DNA of 64,000 nucleotides from Pteria penguin (taxonomy: Eukaryota > Mollusca > Bivalvia > Pterioida > Pteriidae), in NCBI GenBank assembly GCA_035048485.1, contig CM068583.1:65778306-65842305 (forward strand). The letters are read 5' to 3'. How positions within the stretch are numbered: the first letter of the stretch is position 1; each line of letters opens with the position of its first letter. Positions 20,729 through 31,050 of this stretch are shown in pieces. The notes below the pieces were generated by a model, which saw nothing but the letters and a program-made list of their open reading frames with translations, ran no database searches and was not told where the DNA came from. Made by a program: the position numbers and the translations under genes.

Positions 20729-23700
20729 CTAGTCTGGAATAAAACAACATTGGTCAATTTTAAGACACTACTATCTGGTTCTTCTGTTTTATTGACAACC
20801 CCAAAACTACAAGTCTACAAAAGGATCACAAATTGGGATATCAAAACATTAGATAACATGTCAAAAATAGTAAGTTATCATGTTGGTAATGCACAGTATT
20901 TCATCAAAGGCTTAATATTAGTATCTTAATTTTCAAACGTAGAGCATCTATACATTAATTGCATCATAGGTTTATCCTCAATAAGAAAACTACATGTATG
21001 TAAGATAAATTATAATAATGAATATCACAAATTTTCAAGGGTCGAATAAGTTAAATATTTTTGATTTTGTCGAAATAACATTTTGGTTAAAAGTTTGAAA
21101 AGAAAATCATACTTAGGTGTTGAAATATCCCAAATGGGAAAATGTAACAAAATATCAATAAATTGCTCTGAAAAGATAACAATATAGACATGGGATAATC
21201 TTAAAACCTAGGGAATTGCTTTCAGAAATACATGATAGCACTTCATCTGAACTGTAAACTTAAAATTTTAACATGATGACCCAGCTTCTTGTTAACAGTA
21301 TTTTCAGACAATGTATACATGTATAACAATAATTTGCAATCTTACACTTTGTTTGAGTTTATCACTCTCCATAGCCTTGATGTCTTGGGAGTTCCTCTTA
21401 TGCAAATTTTCCTTGACAAAGTCGCTGGTCCTCTAAAAGCAATTTTAACTTTGATTATCCAATGAGTATCAAATAATAAATGAATTTGGTATTTCATTTT
21501 AAAACAAACCCTTAACTAGTTTAGAATTTGCATTTACACATGTATAACTGGTTATTCTATAAGATGGTTATATTTCAAGTGAATAGTAAAACTTTTTTTT
21601 TTCTTTAGTAAAATGTTTTTATGTCTTACCGCTCATCTGGAACAGAATAGGTCATACTTTTGTCCAGCTCTTGTCTGACAATCATCATGCTCTAAAATCA
21701 ATTAACATTATTATGAATTTAATGAGATTGTTGGATTAAGTATTAATTAATGTAACACTATAGTGGAGTAAATTAATAATCTATAAACTTTATTTTAAAA
21801 TCAACAAATTGAATATTACAACTTACCCCATAGTGTAGAAATTGAGGCCATATCCACAATTCTTCCTTTCTTCCCTCATCATATCATGATGCTTTCCTGG
21901 AATGCAGAACCTGTGGTGCCTTTGATGACTTTGTTCATCGCTTTAAGGCAAAGGAAAACATAATGTGAAAATGGTCATTATTTCAAGTACATGTATACAT
22001 GAAATATATATAGTTTAATTTATTAAATCAAAATTTAATTCAATAAAGATAACTCTTTTGCCATCTATTGTTGGTCACTTGGCCTCTCTTAAATGGATAC
22101 AGCGTAATCACATACAAGGTATGAAATCATCATGAGATTACTGTTCACTGTGACGTCATGTTTTCAATTATGACTGAGGTATTTGACAGTGGAGATGGAT
22201 TTCATGTACAAGAAGAAGAATATCTTTATACTTAATTGTAGCAATACTTCCCCATTCCCTAGGTTGTTGACCACCAGTATCTAGCCATCATGTAAGGCTA
22301 CAGTGTAAGTGTCCCTAGGTTGTTGACCACCAGTATCTGACCATCATGTATAGCCACAATGTTAATGTCCCTAGGTTGTTGACCACCAGTATCTGGCCAT
22401 CATGTAAGGCAACAGTGTAAGTGTCCCTAGGTTGTTGACCACCAGTATTTGGCCATCATGTAAGGCTACAGTGTTAGTGTCCCTAGGTTATTGACCACCA
22501 GTATCTGGCTATCATGTATGGCTACAGTGTAAGTGTCCCTAGGTTGTTGACCGTCAGTATCTGGCCATCATGTAAGGCTACAGTGTTAGTGTCCCTAGGT
22601 TGTTGACCGCCAGTATCTGGCCATCATGTAAGGCTACAGTGTTAGTGTCCCTAGGTTGTTGACCGCCAGTATCTGGCCATCATGTAAGGCTACAGTGTTA
22701 GTGTCCCTAGGTTGTTGACCACCAGTATCTGGCTATCATGTATGGCTACAGTGTAAGTGTCCCTAGGTTGTTGACCGTCAGTATCTGGCCATCATGTAAG
22801 GCTACAGTGTTAGTGTCCCTAGGTTGTTGACCGCCAGTATCTGGCCATCATGTAAGGCTACAGTGTTAGTGTCCCTAGGTTGTTGACCGCCAGTATCTGG
22901 CCATCATGTAAGGCTACAGTGTTAGTGTCCCTAGGTTGTTGACCACCAGTATCTGGCCATCATGTAAGGCAACAGCGTAAGTGTCCCTAGGTTGTTGACC
23001 ACCAGTATTTGGCCATCATGTAAGGCTACAGTGTTAGTGTCCCTAGGTTATTGACCACCAGTATCTGGCTATCATGTATGGCTACAGTGTAAGTGTCCCT
23101 AGGTTGTTGACCACCAGTATTTGGCCATCATGTAAGGCTACAGTGTTAGTGTCCCTAGGTTATTGACCACCAGTATCTGGCTATCATGTATGGCTACAGT
23201 GTAAGTGTCCCTAGGTTGTTGACCACCAGTATTTGGCCATCATGTAAGGCTACAGTGTTAGTGTCCCTAGGTTATTGACCACCAGTATCTGGCTATCATG
23301 TATGGCTACAGTGTAAGTGTCTCTAGGTTGTTGACCGCCAGTATTTGGCAATCATGTAAGGCTACAGTGTTAGTGTCCCTAGGTTATTGACCACCAGTAT
23401 CTGGCTATCATGTATGGCTACAGTGTAAGTGTCTCTAGGTTGTTGACCGCCAGTATCTGACCATCATGTATAGCTACAGTGCAAGTGTCCCTAGGTTGTT
23501 GACAGTCAGTATCTGGCCATTATTTATGGCTACAGTGTAAGTGTCCCTAGGTTGTTGACCGTCAGTATCTGGCCATCATGTAAGGCTACAGTGTAAGTGT
23601 CCCTAGGTTGTTGACCACCAGTATCTGACCATTATTTATGGCTACAGTGTTAGTTTCCCTAGGTTGTTGACCGTCAGTATCTGGCCATCATGTAAGGCTA

Positions 23701-24438
23701 CAGTGTAAGTGTCCCTAGGTTGTTGATCACCAGTATCTGACCATTATTTATGGCTACAGTGTTAGTGTCCCTAGGTTGTTGACTGTCAGTATCTGGCCAT
23801 CATGTATGGCTACAGTGTTAGTGTACCTAGGTTGTTGACTGTCAGTATCTGGCCATTATTTATGGCTACAGTGTTAGTGCTTCTTATGCTTCTAAGCATC
23901 AATACAATACCTTATATCTTTTATATCTTACCTCTGTCTATGTTTTTAGAAAAATGAGAATTACTTCATTATTCTTGAATTGAATCAAATGAAAATACAC
24001 CAATTGATAATACCTGTTTTGTTGACAAGGACTGGGATTTCTGTTTCCTCTTTTGTTTCCTATCAGGACCGTGCAGACACTCTTTGATCACAAGTCCAAG
24101 AACAATGTATGGCATACCAGTAAATGGTATCTGGTATCCATCTTGCAATTGGATATCTTTCCACTGCACTTTGTGGCCAGTCAATGAGTTGAAATCTACA
24201 AATTTACAAAAAGTATTAGTTACACTTATAATTATTGAGCGTACGTATCAGTCTCGTACATAAGACAAGAAAATACCCATGCATTGCATATCAGTGTGAA
24301 ATTTTTCTATCTCACATCCCTTGTGAGTTACTATGATTTCGTCAAGATATGATGGTATATATATGCACCATTAACTGTCTTAATGTTGTAATCAAACTTT
24401 GACAATTTACGTACCAGAAGGATAATCTTTTACGTCCT
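20607..24438 (-). CDS. Gene Y: possible CARF/ALS2CR8-like protein, partial model
   Basis: Candidate minus-strand exons: 24438-24415, 24195-24014, 21940-21827, 21689-21630, 21430-21348 and 20728-20607 (stop TGA at 20609-20607). All have GT-AG borders. The 60-codon exon carries DFNSLTGHKVQWKDIQL, DGYQIPFTGMPYIVLG and a Cys/His then Lys/Arg-rich end (ECLHGPDRKQKRKQKSQ). A 'TG-KV-W ... IPFTG-P-IVLG' block is, from memory, typical of the N-terminal part of CARF/ALS2CR8-like proteins. The four downstream exons join in phase with each other and end ...AAEEACNATVFRM, but phase with the 24.1 kb exon is not satisfied. An exon may be missing in the satellite between them, or two genes may be present. 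No start codon identified. Confidence 0.4.
20729..21347. other. Intron of gene Y, nothing else recognised
   Basis: AT-rich; no repeat boundary seen. Confidence 0.35.
21348..21430 (-). CDS. Gene Y coding exon
   Basis: Tandem acceptor tttagag before 21430, donor CAAA/GTGTAAGA (or AGT/GTAAGA two bases later). It encodes TSDFVKENLHKRNSQDIKAM then ESDKLKQ, a charged, helical-looking segment. Confidence 0.45.
21630..21689 (-). CDS. Gene Y coding exon
   Basis: Tandem acceptor ttttagag before 21689 and donor GCG/GTAAGA after 21630. It encodes MMIVRQELDKSMTYSVPDE plus part of an Arg codon. In phase with both neighbouring exons if the second AG is used. Confidence 0.5.
21827..21940 (-). CDS. Gene Y coding exon
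   Basis: Acceptor gccttaaag before 21940, strong donor GGG/GTAAGT after 21827. It encodes DEQSHQRHHRFCIPGKHHDM then MREERKNCGYGLNFYTM. The His/Cys-rich start could bind metal, but I recognise no defined finger. Confidence 0.5.
22258..23880 (+). repeat. Satellite array, 56-bp unit, about 29 copies
   Basis: Unit GTTGTTGACCACCAGTATCT, GGCCATCATGTAAGGCTACA, GTGTTAGTGTCCCTAG (56 bp). Unit variants recur in order. A four-unit block repeats with a 224-bp shift (GTTGACCGTCAG at about 22545 and 22769), and from about 23000 to 23450 two-unit blocks (112 bp) alternate TTTGGCC/GGCTATC. It lies between the proposed exons of gene Y. Confidence 0.97.
24014..24195 (-). CDS. Gene Y coding exon with IPFTGMPYIVLG motif
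   Basis: Acceptor aaatttgtag before 24195, donor CAG/GTATTA after 24014; 182 nt with 60 full codons. It contains TGHKVQW, IPFTGMPYIVLG and a basic Lys/Arg/Gln-rich C-terminal end. This is the most protein-like exon of the gene and the basis of the CARF-like suggestion. Confidence 0.6.
24415..24438 (-). CDS. Gene Y possible 24-nt micro-exon
   Basis: Acceptor atcagtctcag, then DVKDYPS with one base over, donor CTG/GTACGT. It joins in phase to the exon at 24195 (G plus AT gives Asp). So short an exon could be chance. Confidence 0.3.
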
Positions 24439-24804
24439 CTGAGACTGATATAGGTAAGTCTCAGTCTCCAGTGAATCATTATATGCAGTAACTTTCCCAA
24501 CGTTGGACGACGACTGAGTTGTTATGGTTACAGGCATTATCATCCTCGAGAATTACCTTGATTGGTCATATAGCACGCATATATAAGTGCTATATACGTC
24601 CCTGGTCATATAGTGATAAAATTGAGGAAAACATTACGGGAAAACAATGTCTTTCCTTCATACCTTTCTAGGAACTGTGTTATCTTAAGTAGGGTATTTT
24701 ATCATCGTGGTACAATGGAAGATGAAGAACATACCCAGATCTGAACCTATAGCTATAATACTCAACTCAATTAGTGGTATATTTTTCTTTGATACCTTGA
24801 GTTT

Positions 24805-25444
24805 GGTTCCGGAATCGTTCGTACTTATACATATTCGTACTGGGATTTATCGTACGGGATCTTTCGTACTCCTATTGGGATTATTCGTACTTGTTTCTAT
24901 TTTGTTTATATTCTACATTTCATACACTTACTATAGATCTATATGAAAATAATATAATTTGAATTTCTTCATTATGTTGTTATTGTGTATACATTTTACT
25001 TTGATGTTTTGAAGATTCGTAAAAGGAAAGGGGGATGGGGGGGGGGGGGGGGGAGTTGCTTTTAAAAATAATTGTAGTTATCTTGTTTTCATGTCCAATT
25101 TTTTGTTCTACATGTTATATAAAGTTTCTACACGCAATAATTTTAATCTCGGTGAAGTCTGCACAGTTCATGCACATATTGAAAAACATGCATACAAATA
25201 ATAACAATATTATACCCCTCAAAACAAGAAAGATTATCTCAGTTTCACAGTGAAAAAGTTATCAAAACATTTTATACAAGCAATGATAAAACCATCCCAC
25301 ATCAAAACACTTATTATACATAATTATATCTTAGACTAATTACATATACAAGTACGAATGATCTCGCTAATCAGTACCATAGATCTTAGTTTTAAGTACG
25401 AAAAATTCTAGTATGAATATGTAAAAGTACGAAAGATCCCGACG
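24805..25444. mobile_element. 640-bp TIR element with CGTACT motifs
   Basis: Flanked by the direct repeat CCTTGAGTTT (24795-24804 and 25445-25454). The ends are imperfect inverted repeats: left GGAATCGTTCGTACTTATAC then ATATTCGTAC, right (inverse) GGGATCTTTCGTACTTTTAC then ATATTCATAC. TCGTAC-type motifs recur every ~20 bp inside the left end, as transposase-binding subterminal repeats do in some DNA transposons. A G-run lies at about 25037-25054. It has no transposase, so it is non-autonomous. Confidence 0.75.
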
Positions 25445-25454
25445 CCTTGAGTTT

Positions 25455-26214
25455 TGATCGATACCCAGCAGACCCTCTATTAGATCAGCTGGTTGTATAT
25501 GATATGTATTTTTGGAAGTTAATTATTGGCCACCTGTCAGTGAAAAGGTATCTATCGTTAGGCAGTTATACATGTACTTCTTTTTATTTATTACCTTTCT
25601 CAGATAACAAAAAAAAAATGCTTTATTTCTCGATCTCTGAGTATAAAATCGAGTAGTTGTCTCTATTTCAAGACTCCGAATCCTCTCCTCAGCATCTTGG
25701 AACGATGAGTCTTGAAATAACTTCATCATGTAACTACATGTATTTTATGTTGATGAGAAACCGAAAGTAGAAACCAAAACGTGTATTCCTTCAAGACGCA
25801 AAACGGGCTAAAGATTTGTCCGTTATTGGTTTGCGTTTTCCGGATCGCACCCCTAGGTTAGCGGCCAATAGCCTCGACCCAAAAAATAAATGCGTCTACC
25901 TATGGCATCATGGTTGTTTCAGTGCTTTTTCTGAAACAATTATTTCTGAAAGCGCCGAAATGACTCAGAAAATAGTATTGCGAATCACCTAAAAGACTCA
26001 ATATTGACAATCGTCATCAGAGTTTAGGCCTAATGGTAACAATTCGTCCGCTTGATTTTGTGAAAAAAAAATAGCGATGGTGTTCCGATTGTATGCTAGT
26101 AATATTTTCGACTGTTTTTATTACTATTTTTTTTCGAAAAATTTTGGCCAGATGAAACTGTATTACAAATCAATTCAAGTTTCAAGATGCAAGATATTAT
26201 TCATGTTAGCATTA
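25455..26214. other. Non-coding stretch with a CpG-rich patch
   Basis: About 25795-25890 is CG-rich and contains GGTTAGCGGCCAATAGCCTC, with an inverse CCAAT motif. This block has an inverted counterpart near 17945. No exon is supported. Confidence 0.4.
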
Positions 26215-26433
26215 CTAATATCAGGGACTTGTTTATATGTCCTTGCTAATATCAGGGACTTGTTTATAAGTCCTTGCTAATATCAAGAACTTAGATCTTG
26301 TTTATAAGTCCTTGCTAATATCAAGAACTTAGATCTTGTTTTTAAGTCCTTGCTAATATCAAGAACTTAGATCTTGTTTATAAGTCCTTGCTAATATCAA
26401 GAACTTAGATCTTGTTTATAAGTCCTTGCTAAT
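26215..26433 (+). repeat. Tandem repeat, 38-bp unit, about 5-6 copies
   Basis: Unit GTCCTTGCTAATATCAAGAA then CTTAGATCTTGTTTATAA. The first two units are shorter and carry CAGGGACTTG. Each later unit contains a small dyad, CAAGAACTTAGATCTTG. Confidence 0.95.
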
Positions 26434-26589
26434 ATATAACAAGAGACATATATATATATCTTTGATGTAACAGAATATTCAACTAAAAAATGAATTATTG
26501 ACTTTGTCAACATTGAACTTTAGGACAAAAAATTATATTCTATAGTCAAGAATTGGTTTGGCAGGTTGAAGATCCCTCAACACGTAAAA

Positions 26590-27125
26590 GATAAAGTCTT
26601 TCAATCTCTACCAAAGTGCCCTCTCAAGTTCGCATTACCCACAGGTGCGCCTGTGGCATTACCATCTGTTGTCAGTTGGAAATGCGGCGCGTCACATAAT
26701 TTACCAAGTTATAATACATCAAGGACTTATATAAACAAGATCCTTGAATACATGTACTGTATTGTTTCTCACTACTTCTCCTTCAATTTTATTTAGGTTT
26801 CACAATTTTGTAAGATATGCGGTGTCGTACGTAGCGTTTAATACATCATGGCCACTAGTTGTTAGTACATGTAAAATTAAACCGTTAGAAAATAAAAAGA
26901 AAACATATATATTCCCTGGTTATGATTAGATTAACTGTCTTCATGAGGCAAAACAATGGAGAACAAATCCACTTTTATTCTTGTTTAAATGCTTCAACTT
27001 GAATAAATCTACATTGAGTTGCAGTATGACAATATTCTGTGTTTTACAAGATTCTTGTAAATTATTCAACAACAGAGGGAAATGCGAACTTGAGAGCGCC
27101 CTCTGGTAGAGATTGGAAGTCTTTA
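26590..27125. mobile_element. Diverged inverted-repeat (foldback-like) element
   Basis: The left arm, AAAGTCTTTCAATCTCTACC followed by CCCTCTCAAGTTCGCATT, recurs in inverse at about 27065-27125 (AATGCGAACTTGAGAGCGCC, TGGTAGAGATTGGAAGTC). Homology extends inwards through TCTGTTGT and ATAATTTAC with one gap. No convincing target duplication found, so the element call is tentative. Confidence 0.5.
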
Positions 27126-29339
27126 GCATAGGTCAAAATTTCTGAAACCTGTATTAGCTTAAGGGGATTAGACACGCGCCGTTTAAATTTGCGATGAAAA
27201 TGGGGTGCTCGAAGTTTAAATGTATCCTGCTTTGATGCCTGTCAATCAATTCTCACAATTTTTGCACACCAGTTTCTATACCCCAATATATTTAATTCCT
27301 CAAATTTTCAAAAATAATGAATCTATTGAATGGACAAGTGAGCATGTAAATTGCGCATCGAACTGCACCTTTGTGCATACAAGAAACTTTGTTATGATAT
27401 ATCTAAATCGTTAGTTTGATTATACGTCTATGAACGATTGTCGTTGGATTTTTCAAATTCTTAATCGAACACTCACAAATTAGAATTTTTTAAGCTGGGA
27501 GTCATCGAATATTCGTGTATAAACAAGGACGCCTCTGTCCATGTGTTAACATGAGGGGCGGATCGCGGTATAAACAGTAATAATCATGACACATGAATAT
27601 AGTAAATTAATTTTTCTATGTATGTTTTACTTCTTATGTCAATATTCATAGTATATTTGTTAAAATTTCTTATGATCCACCTCCACCGATGTGAATTGTA
27701 AATCGCCATTTCACATGGGTTGAAAAAATTGGAATTCTACTATATGTGACAGTTCTTTCAAAATCGAAGGACAATCGTTTGTAGATATATCATCAAACTG
27801 ACGATTGAGATACCTCTTTCCAAAATGCATTGCATGCACATGCCTGTGACTTTGCAGCCAGGTGCATTATGTGCACGCTGGTCTACTGCAAAATCTATAT
27901 GGAATTCTATCTCAAAATTTTTGGGAAATGAAGCTTTTCATATATAGATAACATTCTGTAAAAATGATACGAATTGATTATCTAGTGTCCCAGCGAGATA
28001 GATTTCAATTTTTAACAACCCATTTTCACAATGGCGCCGTCCATCCCCCTTATAATATAGATGTCTTGATCATATTTTAGTAATCGATAATCCTGAGTTT
28101 GAAAAATATATATTTCTGACATTATCCTCCTGAAATTCATTCAAAACACAGGAATTAAAATAAGAAATCACCTTTCTTTTAAATATTCTTATAATTATTT
28201 AAGGACAGTGGCGGGAGTCAAATTTTTTATATCTCCGCGTTGAAGAGTTCGACCCCGTCCGTGTACGATAACCGGCAGAAGTTCCGTTTTGACTCGGTAC
28301 TTTCCTTTGCCCGCGGCAAAAGGCATAATAACACTTGAGTCAATCCCATTGTTAGTCAATCCCATTGCTAGTCACACTTCAATGCTCACATAACCTGAGT
28401 AGTCATTATAATTCTCCAAGGAAAGGAAATGAATCAATTGAAACCCCTGTTCAAAGGGAATCTGAAGAAGAAAGTGAGGCAAATATTTCCAATCATTTAC
28501 TTGGAATTGCCTAATAGGTATTTTATATTCTTCATGCATACTCTTTTATGCGTTTTTGCAAAGACTGCAATGCATATTGTAGGTACTGAGCGTTGTGCTG
28601 GAAAGACTATATCATCAAGAGAGATAACTCTTATTCATGGTTTACAGAATAAATGCAAGTGTCACTTTCCCAGTGTCAATTTCATAAAAGGTACAAGGGA
28701 AAGGTCCCAAGTTCTTGTCTTTATTTAGAAATATGTATTTCAGTGATCTTGTATTTGAATTCTGAACAGAAAATATCTGCTAGAAAATTTTTTACTGTGA
28801 ATTGTGTATTTCTGCCTATATGAGGCAATGAAGAAATTTTATGTTCTGTCAAATCAGGAAGTTGGAAAATCTCAAAATGTTTATTGGTAGCCATATCAAA
28901 GGTTACAATGAAACTCAATAATGCTCAAGTTTAATACAGCACCTCAAAATTGATAGAAAGATATCTGAAAATTTAATAACCGGGATCTGTCCTTAAGAGA
29001 AAACAGAAGATATCTGACCAAGCTGCATGACACAAATCACCAAGGACATGCACATAAAACATGATAATAGTAAAAGTAAACACAGAAAACGACATTACAA
29101 ATATAATCGATTGTACTGCAGTTATTTGTATCTAGTTAATCTGAAATATGCACAAGAATGCGCATTGTGATTAAAAAGCTGAAGCGAGAAAAATGGACCA
29201 GAATGCGCACAAAATTATCGTTCTTTGTACATAGTTCGTTTCAACAATAACTGTTATTAATTGGTTCAACTTGAACAACAGGTAAAATACAATACACAAT
29301 GTATATGACCAAGCATTCTAGATATAATATTTCTATACA
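27126..29339. other. Non-coding stretch, nothing recognised
   Basis: About 2.2 kb. Open frames at 28429-28728 (plus, 99 codons) and 28918-28721 (minus, 65 codons) have no recognisable domain or splice support. A short direct duplication, AGTCAATCCCATTG(T/C)T, lies near 28338-28372. Confidence 0.4.
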
Positions 29340-29985
29340 TTGCTTCAAAGTGTTCCAACAGATTGGTGGCATTTCCATGGGTACTAATTGCGCGCCTCTT
29401 CTGGCCGACATATTTTTGTCCTCTTACGAAGCAGAATTCATACAGTCTCTACTCTCTAAAGGCAAGAAACAATTAGCATCTCGGTTCAACTTTATATACA
29501 AATGCATCGATAATCGTTTCGTCGATTAACAACCCTGTATTTAAATATCACCTCAACATTATATATCCAATGGAACTCGACATAAAAGTTGCTACAGAGA
29601 GCGCATCTTCTGCTTCATACTTCAGTATACTCCTATCAATTAGTGATAATGGTTCATAAGTAACCTCTCTCTATGACAAACGTGACAATTTTAATTTCAT
29701 TATTACCAACTTCCCTTTCCTGAGTAGCAACATACCTTCCTCTCCCGCATATGGCGTCTTCATTTCACAATTTATACGCTATGCCAGGACATGCTCTAAA
29801 TACGAAAATTTCGTCCTGAGAGCGAGGCGTCTTGCCACGAAACAACTCTCACAAGGATATATTGAAGGAAGTTAGAAACTGTCACTAAGGAAGGTCTCTG
29901 GTCGATATAGGGAGCTAGTGCAATTTGAGATTCCTCTTTCAAAAATGTTAACCGATATTTTGGGACCTGGTCATACAAATTAAGC
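29340..29985 (+). pseudogene. Reverse transcriptase fragment of a retroelement, decayed
   Basis: Begins in the RT palm region with QIGGISMGTNCAPLLADIFL, then YEAEFIQ and a phenylalanine-rich stretch. It continues in shifted frames with recognisable blocks (ASYF, YDKRDNFNF, NFPFLSSNIP, AYGVFISQFIRYAR). The catalytic Tyr-x-Asp-Asp position reads Cys-Ile-Asp-Asn, so the active site is lost, and stop codons occur at 29527, near 29656 and near 29872. This RT lineage is widespread in uncharacterised metazoan retroelements; I cannot assign it to a named clade. The 5' part of the RT is absent. Confidence 0.8.
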
Positions 29986-30219
29986 ATCTTAACTTTTTGA
30001 ATATACTTGATTTGACAATACGTATATATACAGACATTTGTTCACGTGCGTTTCCGACACCGGAATTTCAGTAAGGCAGCATTTCTTGCCTTGAATGGGA
30101 AAATTTGACTTCGTGTTCTTGTCTCCTTTGTGTGTTCGTGCGTGTATATTTATGTATTTACCTCCTAGACTTGAAAGGTTGTTGCAGAACTTTTGCGACG
30201 GTGTTGTATGCAACCAGAA

Positions 30220-30360
30220 CGTTAACTCCACCCGGGCAACTGGTCTCACCTCGATTTTATTGGGGTTCGCATTTGTCTGAATACGACTCTATACACGATA
30301 TTGTCCTTTTATTCCATGGACTATGAGATATGGTTACCCTTCGGTACTTCTACGTTTTCT
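30220..30360 (+). other. Probable 3' tail of the same retroelement type
   Basis: Contains ACTCCACCCGGGCAACTGGT and CTCACCTC. A similar block, ACTCCTCCCGGGCAACCGGT then CTCATCTC, occurs at 62200-62230. It follows the RT fragment and is shared between two loci, so it may be the element's 3' untranslated part (inference). Confidence 0.35.
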
Positions 30361-31016
30361 ACTTCTAATAGAAATATGCGGAGTTATCATTTCTTAAGTG
30401 TAACTTTAATAAAGACTATACATTTTTAGTAATGGCATGAGTCAGATTTTTTCTAAAAAAGGGACTCATAATCAATACGGAGTATCGCAACGACCAAAAT
30501 CCGCCACAGTTTGCATTTAGTCACCCACCAAATCCATTGTTCTCGATGTGGGCAACTTACGTCATAATTATATGACGCCATAACAAATTGCGCGTGTATG
30601 TTGACGTTATTGTAGTTGCCATATTCCGTATTATTGAGTCAATCCCCTTTTATCATAAAATTTTAAATAATACTCGTTTTTTAATCGTTTGTTCTGTAAA
30701 AGACATCAAAATCTAATAATGGCTATCTTTACAAACAAGTTTTGAATGCACTTCGGAGTAGGAAAACATGGTTAGAGCGAAATAATTGCCGTTTCAAAAT
30801 TTAGTTGTGAATCTACCATGTGGTGTTCTTTCTTTGTACCACGTTTCATCAAACTTCTCCAAAAGGTTTGGAGTTGTAAGGATACGTATTTTGCATTCCC
30901 CTTCCAACATGCACATCTTCATATGGTGTTCTTTCCTTGTACCAAGGATTTAGAAGGAGTTGCTAAGACAAGATAAGTGGGACAGACAGAAAGATAGACG
31001 ACAGCGGTATAGCATA

Positions 31017-31050
31017 ATACGCCCACATTTTTATGCGGGCGTATAAAAAG
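31017..31050 (+). mobile_element. 3' hairpin end of a further element family (ATACGCCC)
   Basis: ATACGCCC (31017-31024) pairs perfectly with GGGCGTAT (31037-31044) and is followed by AAAAAG. A GGGACAGACAGAAAGATAGA tract precedes it. The plan is the same as at 15340 and 53560. The body probably extends left to about 30700, but I cannot find the 5' end. Confidence 0.6.

Noticed and set aside
24707..24946. 79-codon hydrophobic open frame
   Set aside because: It spans the left terminal repeat of the 640-bp TIR element; the peptide reflects repeated TTCGTACT text.
28429..28728. 99-codon plus-strand open frame beginning MNQLKPLFK
   Set aside because: No family recognised and no supporting exon borders; cannot be separated from a chance frame.
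28721..28918. 65-codon minus-strand open frame
   Set aside because: Composition is mildly protein-like but there is no acceptor or donor at its edges and no family match.
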